A stretch of 64,000 nucleotides of DNA from assembly GCF_000236705.1 (NCBI RefSeq), contig NC_016599.1:2108001-2172000 (forward strand), read 5' to 3'. How positions within the stretch are numbered: position 1 is the stretch's first letter; each line of letters starts with the position of its first letter. This document shows positions 53,093 through 61,928 of this stretch, piece by piece. Under the pieces are notes generated by a model. The model ran no database searches. It was not told the origin of the DNA and saw only the letters and a list, made by a program, of their open reading frames with translations. Position numbers and translations under genes: made by a program. This DNA is from Owenweeksia hongkongensis DSM 17368 (lineage in GTDB: Bacteria; Bacteroidota; Bacteroidia; Flavobacteriales; Schleiferiaceae).

Positions 53093-54220
53093 TCAAATAT
53101 AGAAAAGTGACGAAGCAATACCATCACTAAAAAAGCGATGTATATCCGGAATAAAAAGATGTCGGTTCTCATGAACCAACTTACCCGATTTCATCATGAG
53201 CTTTGCTTCTTCAAAAAGGTGCTCGGTAAAATCTGCCCCAAAATCGTGATCCACTTTATTTAAATCAATCCCTTCGCATCTTCGCAAAGAGGTCATCACC
53301 ATCTCGTTAAAACGATCAGCCACCGATAAGGTTTCTTTTTCCATTGGCACATCATCTTCCTGAATGGCCTTAACGTAAAGATGATTATTAGACACGTTCC
53401 ACTGGCGTGAATCACCATTAAAAGAATGAGCCGATGGCCCCAAACCTAAATAGGGAACACCTTGCCAGTAAGCGGAATTATGCTTGGCGCGCATTCCCGG
53501 TTTTGCAAAGTTTGAAACTTCATAATGCTCATACCCAGCTCGCTCCAGTATCTTACCTAAAAAATAATAATTGCGCTCAGCCAACACCTCATCCACGGGT
53601 TGCACCTTACCCTTCTTTATCCAGTTTTCAAGCACCGTTTCTTTTTCTACAGTAAGGGCATAAGCCGAAATATGCGGTAGGTCAAATTCTAAAGCTTGCA
53701 TAAGCTGTTTTTCCCAATGCTCTTCACTCCGACCTGGCATTCCGTAAATCAAATCAATCGTTAGATTATCAAAACCTACATGGTGTGCCTCTTCAATACA
53801 TTGTTTGGCTTGCAGCGCATTGTGCGACCTATTCATAAACTGCAAATCTTCCTCATCAAAAGATTGCACACCGATAGAAAGCCTGTTGAACGGTGAACTA
53901 TAAAGCTGCTTTAATTTTCCTTTAGTAAGGTCGTCCGGATTCGCTTCAAGTGTAATTTCTGCATCGCGTGATATGTCGAAATGTATATCAATGGCTTCAA
54001 ACACAGGCTCCCATTCTTCACTGTTCATCAAGGATGGCGTGCCGCCTCCAAAATAAATACTATTGATATTTTTATCTTCCAGGTAATGTTTCTGAAGCTC
54101 TATTTCTTTACAAATAGCGTCCATCACCTCCTTCTTTTTGCTCAAAGAAGTGGAAAAATGAAAATCGCAGTAAACGCATGCTTTACTACAAAACGGAATG
54201 TGGATATATATGCCTGACAA
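53093..54220 (-). CDS. hemW: Radical SAM heme chaperone HemW
   Basis: HemW binds a 4Fe-4S cluster and heme and is thought to hand heme to membrane proteins. The 375-residue protein starts at TTG two bases after the kinase stop. It has CSKACVYC (Cys11, Cys15, Cys18) with the HemN-type PFCxxxCxYCxF signature, YFGGGTPSLM, LSIGVQSFDEEDLQFMNRSH and a C-terminal HemW domain (LGLGPSAHSFNGDSRQWNVSN, MVMTSLRRCEGIDL). The missing cysteine after the CxxxCxxC (CxxxCxxCxC of HemN) favours HemW over true coproporphyrinogen oxidase. Confidence 0.93.
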   Translation of the reverse strand: MSGIYIHIPFCSKACVYCDFHFSTSLSKKKEVMDAICKEIELQKHYLEDKNINSIYFGGGTPSLMNSEEWEPVFEAIDIHFDISRDAEITLEANPDDLTKGKLKQLYSSPFNRLSIGVQSFDEEDLQFMNRSHNALQAKQCIEEAHHVGFDNLTIDLIYGMPGRSEEHWEKQLMQALEFDLPHISAYALTVEKETVLENWIKKGKVQPVDEVLAERNYYFLGKILERAGYEHYEVSNFAKPGMRAKHNSAYWQGVPYLGLGPSAHSFNGDSRQWNVSNNHLYVKAIQEDDVPMEKETLSVADRFNEMVMTSLRRCEGIDLNKVDHDFGADFTEHLFEEAKLMMKSGKLVHENRHLFIPDIHRFFSDGIASSLFYI

Positions 54221-54222
54221 GT

Positions 54223-55383
54223 CTAGGTTTCTTTATCCAACAAAATACGGAAAATTGTGGCTCTACCGGGGTCTGATTGTGCAACAAATATTTTTCCACC
54301 GTGATATTCTTCAATTATTCGTTTGGCAAGACTGAGTCCCAGACCCCAACCTCTGCTCTTGGTAGTAAATCCAGGCCTAAAAATTGTTTTTTGCTTGTTT
54401 ACAGGAATACCCTTTCCATTATCCTCTACTTCAATTTTTACGCGCTTACCCATATCGCTTATGCGTACTTCAATTTTTCCGGCTCCTTCCAGTGCATCAA
54501 TGGCGTTTCTTACCAAGTTTTCAATCACCCACTCATATAAGGGTTTGTTTAGTTTTACACTTAGCGCTGACGCCCCAGCCTCCTCAGCATTAAAAATCAC
54601 CTCTACTTTCCTTGGACTTCGAGCCTTTAGGTAAGAAACTGACTCCTCAGTAATCGCCACAATATCTTGATTAGAAATTGACGGCTTAGAGCCAATTTTA
54701 GAAAATCGATCGGTAATTGTGTTAAGACGGTTAATGTCCTTCTCCATCTCTTCTACCATCACCTGTTCGGTTTCTTTCGCGCGAAGCAACTCCATCCACC
54801 CCATCAATGACGAAAGTGGAGTTCCTATTTGATGAGCTGTTTCTTTTGCCAAACCATTCCACACCTGATTTTGCTCGCTTTTACGTGCATTGCTAAAGGC
54901 TATATATGCTATAATAATGAATAAGGATATTACACCTAAAAGCACAAAAGGATAATACCTCAACTTGGTAAGTAGTATTGAGTTTTGATAATACAGGTAT
55001 TGAGTAATCTCATCTGACACCTTAATTTCAATTGGCGTAAACTCAGCCTCCATTTCCGCCATTTTATTGGCAAGCCACTTAGGATCTTTACTCTTTTGTA
55101 GATCAACATTCCTGCTCATAACTACACCGCCACCCTCATTTACTATAATAATAGGTATCGTATTGTTTGACTGAATGAACTCCTGCTCAAAAATTATATT
55201 ACTATTATTCTCCGCTAGAATAATATTACTCATGGCTAATCCAAACTGCTTTACTTTGATCACCTCCTGATCGCGTAACTCATCCAAAAAGGACTCCGTG
55301 TACCACAAAGTAGCAGCACCAATTAGCACCGCAAACATGAAAAGTATAAATTTCCAAAGGTTCTTTTTTCCGTAAAAATCCAT
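54223..55383 (-). CDS. Membrane sensor histidine kinase
   Basis: The 386 residues have a helix (about 10-30), a short periplasmic sensor domain to about 138, a second helix, then the kinase core. The H-box is LAKETAHQIGTPLSSLMGW with the phosphorylated histidine near 183. The N-box is NLVRNAIDALEGAG, the G-boxes are VEDNGKGIP and RGWGLGLSLAKRII. No response regulator is adjacent; the nearest one in the window is the lone receiver at 28608. The signal sensed is unknown. hemW follows by two bases. Confidence 0.92.
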   Translation of the reverse strand: MDFYGKKNLWKFILFMFAVLIGAATLWYTESFLDELRDQEVIKVKQFGLAMSNIILAENNSNIIFEQEFIQSNNTIPIIIVNEGGGVVMSRNVDLQKSKDPKWLANKMAEMEAEFTPIEIKVSDEITQYLYYQNSILLTKLRYYPFVLLGVISLFIIIAYIAFSNARKSEQNQVWNGLAKETAHQIGTPLSSLMGWMELLRAKETEQVMVEEMEKDINRLNTITDRFSKIGSKPSISNQDIVAITEESVSYLKARSPRKVEVIFNAEEAGASALSVKLNKPLYEWVIENLVRNAIDALEGAGKIEVRISDMGKRVKIEVEDNGKGIPVNKQKTIFRPGFTTKSRGWGLGLSLAKRIIEEYHGGKIFVAQSDPGRATIFRILLDKET

Positions 55384-55498
55384 GTGTAGTCTTAATTGCT
55401 AGTACAAAACAAAACAAATTGTTAAATATTGCACCTCACTATACCAATGTCATTTACTAATCGTTTTGATGAATTCGCGTGCGAGCCATTTGTTTGGT

Positions 55499-55506
55499 TA
55501 TTTTTG
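55499..55506 (+). promoter_or_regulatory. Candidate -7 element (TATTTTTG) before the mannosyltransferase gene
   Basis: TATTTTTGCC fits TAnnTTTG, 33 bases before the TTG start at 55540. A proper -33 box was not found. Confidence 0.4.
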
Positions 55507-55539
55507 CCACTTTAATATTTAAATCAAAGCTGTAAACCA

Positions 55540-56268
55540 TTGTCTAACGCTGTAGTAGTAATTCCCACTTACAACGAGAAGGATAACATAGAACCTATGA
55601 TTCGCAAGGTTTTTTCCCTCTCACGTCCGTTTGACGTCCTCATTGTAGATGACGGATCGCCTGACGGAACAGCTGATATTGTGCAGCGTTTGCAAAAAGA
55701 ATATGGCGAAGAGCTTCATCTGATGCAGCGTGGAGCCAAAAAAGGTTTGGGTACAGCTTATCTAGATGCTTTTAAGTGGGGGCTAGAGCGTGATTTTGAA
55801 TATTTCTTTGAGATGGATTGCGACTTCTCACACAACCCTGAAGACTTAGTAAGGCTTTACGAAACTTGCGCCAACGAGGGCTATGACGTAGCCATTGGCT
55901 CAAGATATATAAAGGGTGTGAATGTGGTAAACTGGCCGATGAGCAGGGTATTACTAAGCTTTTTTGCGTCAAGATATGTCCGTATAATTTTAGGTATACC
56001 TGTAGAAGACACTACGGCAGGATTTATGTGTTACCGCAGGGCGGTGCTTGAGCGCATCAAATTTAACAGCATCAAATTTGTTGGTTACGCATTTCAGATA
56101 GAAATGAAATACGTAGCTTTTAAACTTGGATTTAAAATCAAGGAAATACCTGTGATCTTCACTGATCGTGCAGTGGGTACTTCCAAGATGTCGAACAATA
56201 TTATTCGCGAAGCAGTTTTTGGGGTATTACAGCTTAAGATGCGTAATATCATGAAGAGGTATAAATAA
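55540..56268 (+). CDS. Polyprenol monophosphomannose synthase-like GT2 glycosyltransferase
   Basis: The enzyme moves mannose (or a similar sugar) from GDP-sugar to a polyprenyl phosphate. The 242-residue protein starts at TTG and shows VVVIPTYNEKDNIEPMI, the metal-binding DDGSPDGTAD, FFEMDCDFSHNPED, AIGSRYIKGVNV and EIPVIFTDRAVGTSKMS, which are hallmarks of dolichol-phosphate mannosyltransferases without the membrane domain. It heads a run with dihydroorotase and DUF4296, an order common in Flavobacteriia. Confidence 0.9.
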   Translation: MSNAVVVIPTYNEKDNIEPMIRKVFSLSRPFDVLIVDDGSPDGTADIVQRLQKEYGEELHLMQRGAKKGLGTAYLDAFKWGLERDFEYFFEMDCDFSHNPEDLVRLYETCANEGYDVAIGSRYIKGVNVVNWPMSRVLLSFFASRYVRIILGIPVEDTTAGFMCYRRAVLERIKFNSIKFVGYAFQIEMKYVAFKLGFKIKEIPVIFTDRAVGTSKMSNNIIREAVFGVLQLKMRNIMKRYK

Positions 56269-56285
56269 TTTCAAGAGTTATTTTT

Positions 56286-57623
56286 ATGAAAAGAGTCCTG
56301 ATAAAAAATGCCAGGATAGTAAATGAGGGTAAAGTGTTTGATGGTGATTTGCTGGTAGAAGATGGCCGCATTGCCAAAATTGATAAGCACCTTAGCCAAA
56401 TAAACAGCGACACCCATTTGATAGATGCCAATGGCAAATATCTTATCCCGGGAGTTATTGATGATCAGGTTCACTTTCGTGAGCCCGGACTTACCAATAA
56501 GGCTACCATTGCCTCTGAATCAAGAGCTGCCATTGCAGGTGGTATCACTTCTTATATTGAGCAACCCAACACTCGTCCGGCAGCGGTTACACTAGATATT
56601 CTTGAAGATAAATACAAGATTGCCACGCAAGACTCGGTGGCCAACTTTGCCTTCAACTTTGGTGCGACCAATGACAATGTTGACGAAATCAAAAAGATAA
56701 ATCCAAAGCTTATACCAGGGGTAAAAGTATTTATGGGAAGCAGCACTGGAAACATGTTGGTAGATCATGAAAATGCATTGAATGCCATTTTTAGCGAAAG
56801 CCCGGTACCGGTAATTACTCACTGTGAAGATGAAAGTATAATCAGCTTCAACTTTGAGCAATATAAAGATCGTTATGGCGATAACATTCCGATTGAATTT
56901 CACCCGGACATCCGTAGTCGCGAGGCTTGTTTAAAGTCTTCCAGCTTTGCTGTGGAGCTTGCTAAAAAGCACGGAACGCGTCTACATATTTTCCACATAA
57001 GTACAGCTGAAGAAACTGAGCTATTTACCAAAGAGCCGCTTGACAAAAAAATGATTACTGCCGAGGCATGCGTTCATCATCTTTGGTTCTCTGCTGAAGA
57101 TTATGCTGAAAAAGGAACACTCATAAAGTGGAACCCTGCGGTAAAAGAAGTTTCTGATCGTGATGCTATTTTGAAAGCAGTGCTAGACGGCCGAATTGAT
57201 GTAATTGCTACTGACCACGCCCCACACACGCTTGAGGAAAAATTACAACCCTACACCAGCGCCCCGAGCGGTGGTCCTTTGGTGCAACATGCTTTACCTG
57301 CCATGATGGAGTTTGTGCGTGATGAGCAAATGACCATCCAAACTTTGGTAACCAAAATGTGCCACAATCCAGCAACTATCTTTAAAGTAAAAGACAGAGG
57401 GTTTATTCGCGAAGGGTATTTTGCTGATTTGGTGATTTTAGACCCATCGCGCCCATGGGCTGTGAATAAGGACAACATTTTGTACAAGTGTAAATGGTCA
57501 CCATTTGAAGGGGTTACTTTCCGCTCACGCGTTACTCACACTTTGGTGAATGGTAATGTGGTATTTGATAATGGTAAAATCAACGATAGCAAAAAAGGGA
57601 TGCGCCTTGAATTTGACCGCTAA
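56286..57623 (+). CDS. pyrC: Dihydroorotase
   Basis: Dihydroorotase closes carbamoyl-aspartate to dihydroorotate in pyrimidine synthesis. The 445-residue protein belongs to the amidohydrolase superfamily, with GVIDDQVHFREPGLTNK, VITHCEDE, LHIFHISTAEE, and IATDHAPHTLEEK for the catalytic aspartate. The metal motif normally reads HxH; here it is QVH (Gln61, His63), so one metal ligand has changed. A TTG-start DUF4296 gene overlaps its 3' end. No other pyrimidine genes are nearby. Confidence 0.9.
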   Translation: MKRVLIKNARIVNEGKVFDGDLLVEDGRIAKIDKHLSQINSDTHLIDANGKYLIPGVIDDQVHFREPGLTNKATIASESRAAIAGGITSYIEQPNTRPAAVTLDILEDKYKIATQDSVANFAFNFGATNDNVDEIKKINPKLIPGVKVFMGSSTGNMLVDHENALNAIFSESPVPVITHCEDESIISFNFEQYKDRYGDNIPIEFHPDIRSREACLKSSSFAVELAKKHGTRLHIFHISTAEETELFTKEPLDKKMITAEACVHHLWFSAEDYAEKGTLIKWNPAVKEVSDRDAILKAVLDGRIDVIATDHAPHTLEEKLQPYTSAPSGGPLVQHALPAMMEFVRDEQMTIQTLVTKMCHNPATIFKVKDRGFIREGYFADLVILDPSRPWAVNKDNILYKCKWSPFEGVTFRSRVTHTLVNGNVVFDNGKINDSKKGMRLEFDR

Positions 57624-58077
57624 GCTAATTCCGATAGTATTATTTGCACTGGTTTCCTGTGGCAATCCTGTAGAAGTAATTGTTCCTGAGGGCACTGTTT
57701 CTGACTCTATGATGGTGAAAATCCTAACCGATTTTCACTTGGTAGAAGGCGCTAAGGTGGGGAACAAAATAATGGGAGATACTATTCCGGCTACAGTTTA
57801 TACAGCCAAGGTTTATCAAAAGTACAATCTTACCGAAGCAGAGTTTGAAAAGAGTTTTCGATTTTACACCTCCAATCCAGATTTGATGGAGGGGATTTAT
57901 GAAAAGGTAATTGAAAACCTAAATAAGATAGAGGCTACTGCTCCTCGCTCTTCTGTTCAGGATGATATTATGCGCGAGCAAACCACTATTGCACGGCCTT
58001 TAAGTGATATTACGAAGAAAGTAAAGGCTCAAAACGATTCGCTTAATGACTCAACAAAAAAAGGTCAGGAAGAATAA
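57607..58077 (+). CDS. DUF4296 lipoprotein
   Basis: I start at the TTG at 57607, giving 156 residues beginning MNLTAKLIPIVLFALVSC (lipidated Cys18). A longer reading from 57550 lies inside pyrC and has no signal peptide. The mature domain (VPEGTVSDSMMVKILTDFHLVEGAKV, YQKYNLTEAEFEKSFRFYTSNPDLMEGIYEKVIENLN) fits DUF4296, a helical Bacteroidota family of unknown function often found after dihydroorotase. It overlaps pyrC by 17 bases and the convergent epimerase gene by 13. Confidence 0.85.
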   Translation: MNLTAKLIPIVLFALVSCGNPVEVIVPEGTVSDSMMVKILTDFHLVEGAKVGNKIMGDTIPATVYTAKVYQKYNLTEAEFEKSFRFYTSNPDLMEGIYEKVIENLNKIEATAPRSSVQDDIMREQTTIARPLSDITKKVKAQNDSLNDSTKKGQEE

Positions 58078-59087
58078 TCTTGCTTGTAAAAAGCAGAAAG
58101 GTCTTTAATAGTTTCTCTTAAAGGGCGAAACTCAAAATCAAGTTCTTTTTGCACCTTATTATTGGTATAATAGTTTTTTTGATGCGAAGTTTTGGCCGTC
58201 CCTTCTGTAATCATGGGCCTTCCGCCAAATAGAATAGATTTCACTTTTTCAATTCTCCACACAATATTACCCATCCAAGGCTTGGCATGTACTGTAGGTT
58301 TGGGAGCATTAAGCTCCTCCGCTATTTGATTGAAAACTTCACGGTAACTTACGTTTTCACCAACAGCTACAAAGCGCTGCGCTGAAACATTACTAGCCAT
58401 AAGCTTTACCATAATTGCCGCTACATCACGAGCATCCACATAGCCGTTTACACCTTCCGTGTAAAACTTAAAACCTTTGGCCACCGTATTAAAAATAGCC
58501 GCGCTTCCCTCCTTCCAATTTCCCGGACCAAGAATAATAGTTGGGTTTACAATCACCGCATCAAGACCTTCTTCAGTAGCTCGCCACACTTCTAGCTCAG
58601 AGAGATACTTGCTTTTTGCATACACACTATTGTGTTTACTTTCTACCCATTGGGCTTTTTCGTCTATAGGCTTACCCTGTGTAGCTCTTCCCAAAGCTGC
58701 AACACTACTTACGTGAACCAGTTTGCGAATCTTAAATTCCAGAGCAACGTTTATCACATTGGCCGTAGTTTGTGGATTTACGCTCATCAGCTTGTCGTCA
58801 TCCCTATCATCAAAAGAAACCAAAGCAGCACAGTGATATACCTCTGATATTCCAGACATCGCATCTTCAACATCCGCAATGTTCATCAGGTCAGCCTGTA
58901 CCCAATGTACTTTATCCAATAATTTCTGGGGAGAGTCCGTATAGTAGGAAAATATTTTGGCCACCAAATCCTGCTTAGCTTCATCGCGATAAGCAGCCCT
59001 CACCGCCTTGCCTGCACTTGTTAGCTCATACAAAACGTGAGCTCCTAACATCCCGGTTGCCCCGGTTACCAAAATAGTTTCGTCCAA
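58065..59087 (-). CDS. NAD-dependent epimerase/dehydratase-family protein
   Basis: The 340 residues are an extended short-chain dehydrogenase: NAD-binding ILVTGATGMLGAHVL at the start, VYHCAALVSFDDRDDDK, VHVSSVAALG, and the catalytic YAKSKYLSE. The best match in general type is the dihydroflavonol-4-reductase/3-beta-hydroxysteroid dehydrogenase-like subgroup, acting on an unknown small molecule. It converges on the DUF4296 gene and diverges from tyrS, with 74 bases between. Confidence 0.88.
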   Translation of the reverse strand: MDETILVTGATGMLGAHVLYELTSAGKAVRAAYRDEAKQDLVAKIFSYYTDSPQKLLDKVHWVQADLMNIADVEDAMSGISEVYHCAALVSFDDRDDDKLMSVNPQTTANVINVALEFKIRKLVHVSSVAALGRATQGKPIDEKAQWVESKHNSVYAKSKYLSELEVWRATEEGLDAVIVNPTIILGPGNWKEGSAAIFNTVAKGFKFYTEGVNGYVDARDVAAIMVKLMASNVSAQRFVAVGENVSYREVFNQIAEELNAPKPTVHAKPWMGNIVWRIEKVKSILFGGRPMITEGTAKTSHQKNYYTNNKVQKELDFEFRPLRETIKDLSAFYKQDYSS

Positions 59088-59101
59088 TGCCTTTCGTAAT
59101 C

Positions 59102-59132
59102 TTTGATTAGCCTGCGCGAAGTTATATTTTTG
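59102..59132 (+). promoter_or_regulatory. Promoter of tyrS with both -33 and -7 boxes
   Basis: TTTG at 59102-59105 and TATTTTTG at 59125-59132 are 19 bases apart, matching the Bacteroidota housekeeping consensus TTG-N19-TAnnTTTG. The tyrS ATG lies 29 bases beyond. This is the clearest promoter in the window. Confidence 0.7.
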
Positions 59133-59161
59133 CCCGTCAATCGAAGAAATTATATCCCCCG

Positions 59162-60457
59162 ATGAAGAAAAATTTTGTAGAAGAGTTACGTTGGAGAGGC
59201 ATGCTCCATGATATTATGCCCGGAACTGAAGAGATGCTTGAAAAAGAAATGGCTTCGGCCTATGTGGGCATCGACCCTACTGCCGACTCTTTACACATTG
59301 GTCATTTGGTGGGAGTAATGATGTTGAAGCATTTTCAACGTGCAGGCCACCGTCCATTAGCTCTTATCGGTGGTGCTACAGGTATGATTGGCGACCCTTC
59401 CGGTAAAAGTAAGGAGCGCAATCTGCTGACGGAAGAAGACCTCCGCCACAACCAGGCATCTATCCAAAAGCAATTAGAGCGCTTTCTTGATTTTACATCT
59501 GACGAGCCCAATGCCGCCAAGTTGGTAAACAACTACGATTGGATGAAGAACTTTAGCTTCCTTGATTTTATCCGAGACATCGGTAAGCACCTTACGGTAA
59601 ATTACATGATGGCTAAAGATTCTGTAAAAAAACGTCTTACCAGCGAAGATGCTGAGGGAATGTCTTTCACAGAGTTTACCTACCAATTGGTACAAGGTTA
59701 TGATTTTCTTCACCTTTACAGGGAAATGAACTGCAAGTTGCAAATGGGCGGTTCGGATCAGTGGGGAAATATTACCACCGGTACTGAACTCATTCGCAGA
59801 AAAGCGCAAGGAACTGCATTTGCCCTTACCTGCCCACTTATTACCAAAGCTGATGGAACCAAATTCGGGAAAACAGAAGAAGGTAATGTGTGGCTAGATA
59901 AGAAACTGACCAGCCCATACAAGTTTTACCAATTTTGGCTAAACACTTCTGATGATGATGCTGAGCGCTATATCAAGATTTTCACCATGCTGGATGAAAA
60001 CGAAATCAGCAGCTTGGTAACTGCGCACAAAGGAGCTCCACATGAGCGTGCCCTACAAAAGAAGTTAGCGGAGGAAATGACCACCATGGTCCATTCTGAA
60101 GAAGATTTGGAGAACGCTCTTAAGGCTTCTGAAATCCTTTTTGGAAAAGCTACAGAAGATTCACTTCGCAATATTGATGGAGAAACCCTGGCTGATATTT
60201 TTTCCGGTGTACCTCAATTTGAAATTACTGCTGCCGAACTTAATGATGGATTGGACATAATTGCCTTTGGGGCACAGCAAACGCAAATTTTTAGTTCTAA
60301 TGGTGAAGCCCGCAAAATGATTCAGGCTAATGGCTTTAGCATCAACAAAAATAAAGTGACTTTGGAAAAGAAGATTACTCAGGATGATGTAATCAGTGGC
60401 CAATACATTCTTGCTCAAAAGGGGAAGAAGAACTATTTCCTCATTAAGGTAATATGA
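59162..60457 (+). CDS. tyrS: Tyrosyl-tRNA synthetase
   Basis: TyrRS charges tRNA(Tyr). The 431 residues have the class I HIGH motif ([15 protein letters not shown]) near residue 40, [44 protein letters not shown], and [11 protein letters not shown] as the KMSKS equivalent. A C-terminal S4-like RNA-binding domain follows ([17 protein letters not shown]). Length is normal. It has its own promoter. The sigma-factor gene starts 53 bases later. Confidence 0.97.
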   Translation: MKKNFVEELRWRGMLHDIMPGTEEMLEKEMASAYVGIDPTADSLHIGHLVGVMMLKHFQRAGHRPLALIGGATGMIGDPSGKSKERNLLTEEDLRHNQASIQKQLERFLDFTSDEPNAAKLVNNYDWMKNFSFLDFIRDIGKHLTVNYMMAKDSVKKRLTSEDAEGMSFTEFTYQLVQGYDFLHLYREMNCKLQMGGSDQWGNITTGTELIRRKAQGTAFALTCPLITKADGTKFGKTEEGNVWLDKKLTSPYKFYQFWLNTSDDDAERYIKIFTMLDENEISSLVTAHKGAPHERALQKKLAEEMTTMVHSEEDLENALKASEILFGKATEDSLRNIDGETLADIFSGVPQFEITAAELNDGLDIIAFGAQQTQIFSSNGEARKMIQANGFSINKNKVTLEKKITQDDVISGQYILAQKGKKNYFLIKVI

Positions 60458-60510
60458 TTAGATTTGAACAAATCCTGGATTTTGGGTTTAAACAAGTTAA
60501 ACTTTAACTT

Positions 60511-61062
60511 TTGCTAGATCAATCACACACAATTACCGAAGCAAACCTCATTGAGGAATTTACAGCTGGTAATGAAGCTGCGCTGAGCTTTATATATGAC
60601 GCCTATTCCGGTGCGTTGTACGGGGTGCTTTTGCAAATGACGCGCAATAGCGACCTCAGCCGCGACCTCCTCCAAGAAACTTTTATTAAAATCTGGAAGT
60701 ACCATGCCAAGTACGATGCCACCAAGGGTGCGTTGTACACGTGGATGCTAAACCTTACTCGCAATAATTGCATTGACTATTTGCGTTCTAAGAGAAATAA
60801 AAACCAGAACCAAAACCAAGAGCTGGATAATCACGTATATGCATTTGAAAGCCACTCAGGTTTTAGTCCCGATCACATCGGGCTTAAAGAAGTTGTGGAC
60901 AGCCTTCCGGCCGAACAAAAACAAGTGATTGACCTCGCCTATTTTGGCGGGTATACACAGAAAGAAATTTCTGAAGAATTTGACATTCCATTGGGGACAG
61001 TGAAGAGTAGAGCCAAAGCTGGCATGGAGAAGCTGCGCAAATTTTTTAAACCGGAAAACTAA
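60511..61062 (+). CDS. ECF-type RNA polymerase sigma factor
   Basis: The 183 residues start at TTG. Region 2 reads ALSFIYDAYSGALYGVLLQMTRNSDLSRDLLQETFIKIWKYH, and region 4 is LPAEQKQVIDLAYFGGYTQKEISEEFDIPLGTVKSRAKAGMEKLRKFF. The sequence is close to the SigK type of extracytoplasmic sigma factors. The next gene, eight bases on and also with a TTG start, encodes an RskA-like membrane anti-sigma factor, so the two form a switch that responds to an envelope signal. Confidence 0.93.
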   Translation: MLDQSHTITEANLIEEFTAGNEAALSFIYDAYSGALYGVLLQMTRNSDLSRDLLQETFIKIWKYHAKYDATKGALYTWMLNLTRNNCIDYLRSKRNKNQNQNQELDNHVYAFESHSGFSPDHIGLKEVVDSLPAEQKQVIDLAYFGGYTQKEISEEFDIPLGTVKSRAKAGMEKLRKFFKPEN

Positions 61063-61070
61063 GAACAAAG

Positions 61071-61928
61071 TTGAATACTAAAGAATACATAGAATCAGGA
61101 GTTATTGAAACCTACGTACTAGGGATGCTTACTGATGCCGAAGCTTCCGAGGTAAAGCAAATGGCCCAAAAGCACCCAGAAGTGCAACAGGCCATTGATG
61201 AAATGCGTGCTAGCCTAGAAGGCTATGCTACCGCCCATAGTGTGGCTCCCAAGCCCGAGTGGAAAGACGAAATATTAGCAGCTGCCTTAGCGGCAAATAA
61301 TTCACAAGGCCAAAAATCTACTCCTACCAAAAAAGACACACAACAAGAACCAGTGGTAAGAACCATGGCTCCCGCTGAAAACAAAAAGTCTGGCTTTTCA
61401 CCTATAGCAATAGCTGCTTCTGTAGCACTGCTTATTAGCCTTGGCTACAATGCCATGCAGTATCAATCTATTCAGGATAAAGAAGAGAAAATATCTAAAA
61501 CCCAACTGCGAGTTGCTGAACTAGAAAGTGAGAATGAGGTGATGGTAGCCAACTTTAAAGATGCTCAAAGCAACCTTGCAGTGCTTAGAGATGCTGGAAC
61601 TGCCACCTTTATTATGAAAGCCATTGAAGGTCGTGACCCTCAATATCGTGCCGATGTACACTGGAATTCAACATCAGAAATAGTATATCTGGACGTAAAA
61701 GCTTTGCCTGATGCCCCCGAAGGAATGCAGTACCAACTATGGGCCTTGAAAGATGGAAAGCCTATAGATATGGGTGTATTTGATGCTGACGACACCAAAG
61801 AAAACTTAATGGCTATGGGCAAAGTTCCTGGTGCTGATGCTTTTGCGGTAACCCTTGAAAAAGCTGGTGGTGTGCCTTCACCCACTATCGAACGGATGTA
61901 TGTGTATGGCGAGCCTGTGGCGGGTTAG
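61071..61928 (+). CDS. RskA-like transmembrane anti-sigma factor
   Basis: The 285-residue protein begins at TTG with a short cytosolic domain (YIESGVIETYVLGMLTDAEASEVKQMAQKHPEV) that binds the sigma factor in this family. One membrane helix follows (about 107-125, SPIAIAASVALLISLGYNAM). A coiled-coil linker (KEEKISKTQLRVAELESENEVMVANF) leads to a C-terminal RskA domain (YLDVKALPDAPEGMQYQLWALKDGKPIDMGVFDAD). No zinc-binding HxxxCxxC is present. It shares four bases with the convergent barrel gene. Confidence 0.9.
   Translation: MNTKEYIESGVIETYVLGMLTDAEASEVKQMAQKHPEVQQAIDEMRASLEGYATAHSVAPKPEWKDEILAAALAANNSQGQKSTPTKKDTQQEPVVRTMAPAENKKSGFSPIAIAASVALLISLGYNAMQYQSIQDKEEKISKTQLRVAELESENEVMVANFKDAQSNLAVLRDAGTATFIMKAIEGRDPQYRADVHWNSTSEIVYLDVKALPDAPEGMQYQLWALKDGKPIDMGVFDADDTKENLMAMGKVPGADAFAVTLEKAGGVPSPTIERMYVYGEPVAG

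Noticed and set aside
53093-54220. Oxygen-independent coproporphyrinogen oxidase (HemN)
   Set aside because: The cysteine pattern is CxxxCxxC without the extra HemN cysteine, and the C-terminal domain fits HemW.
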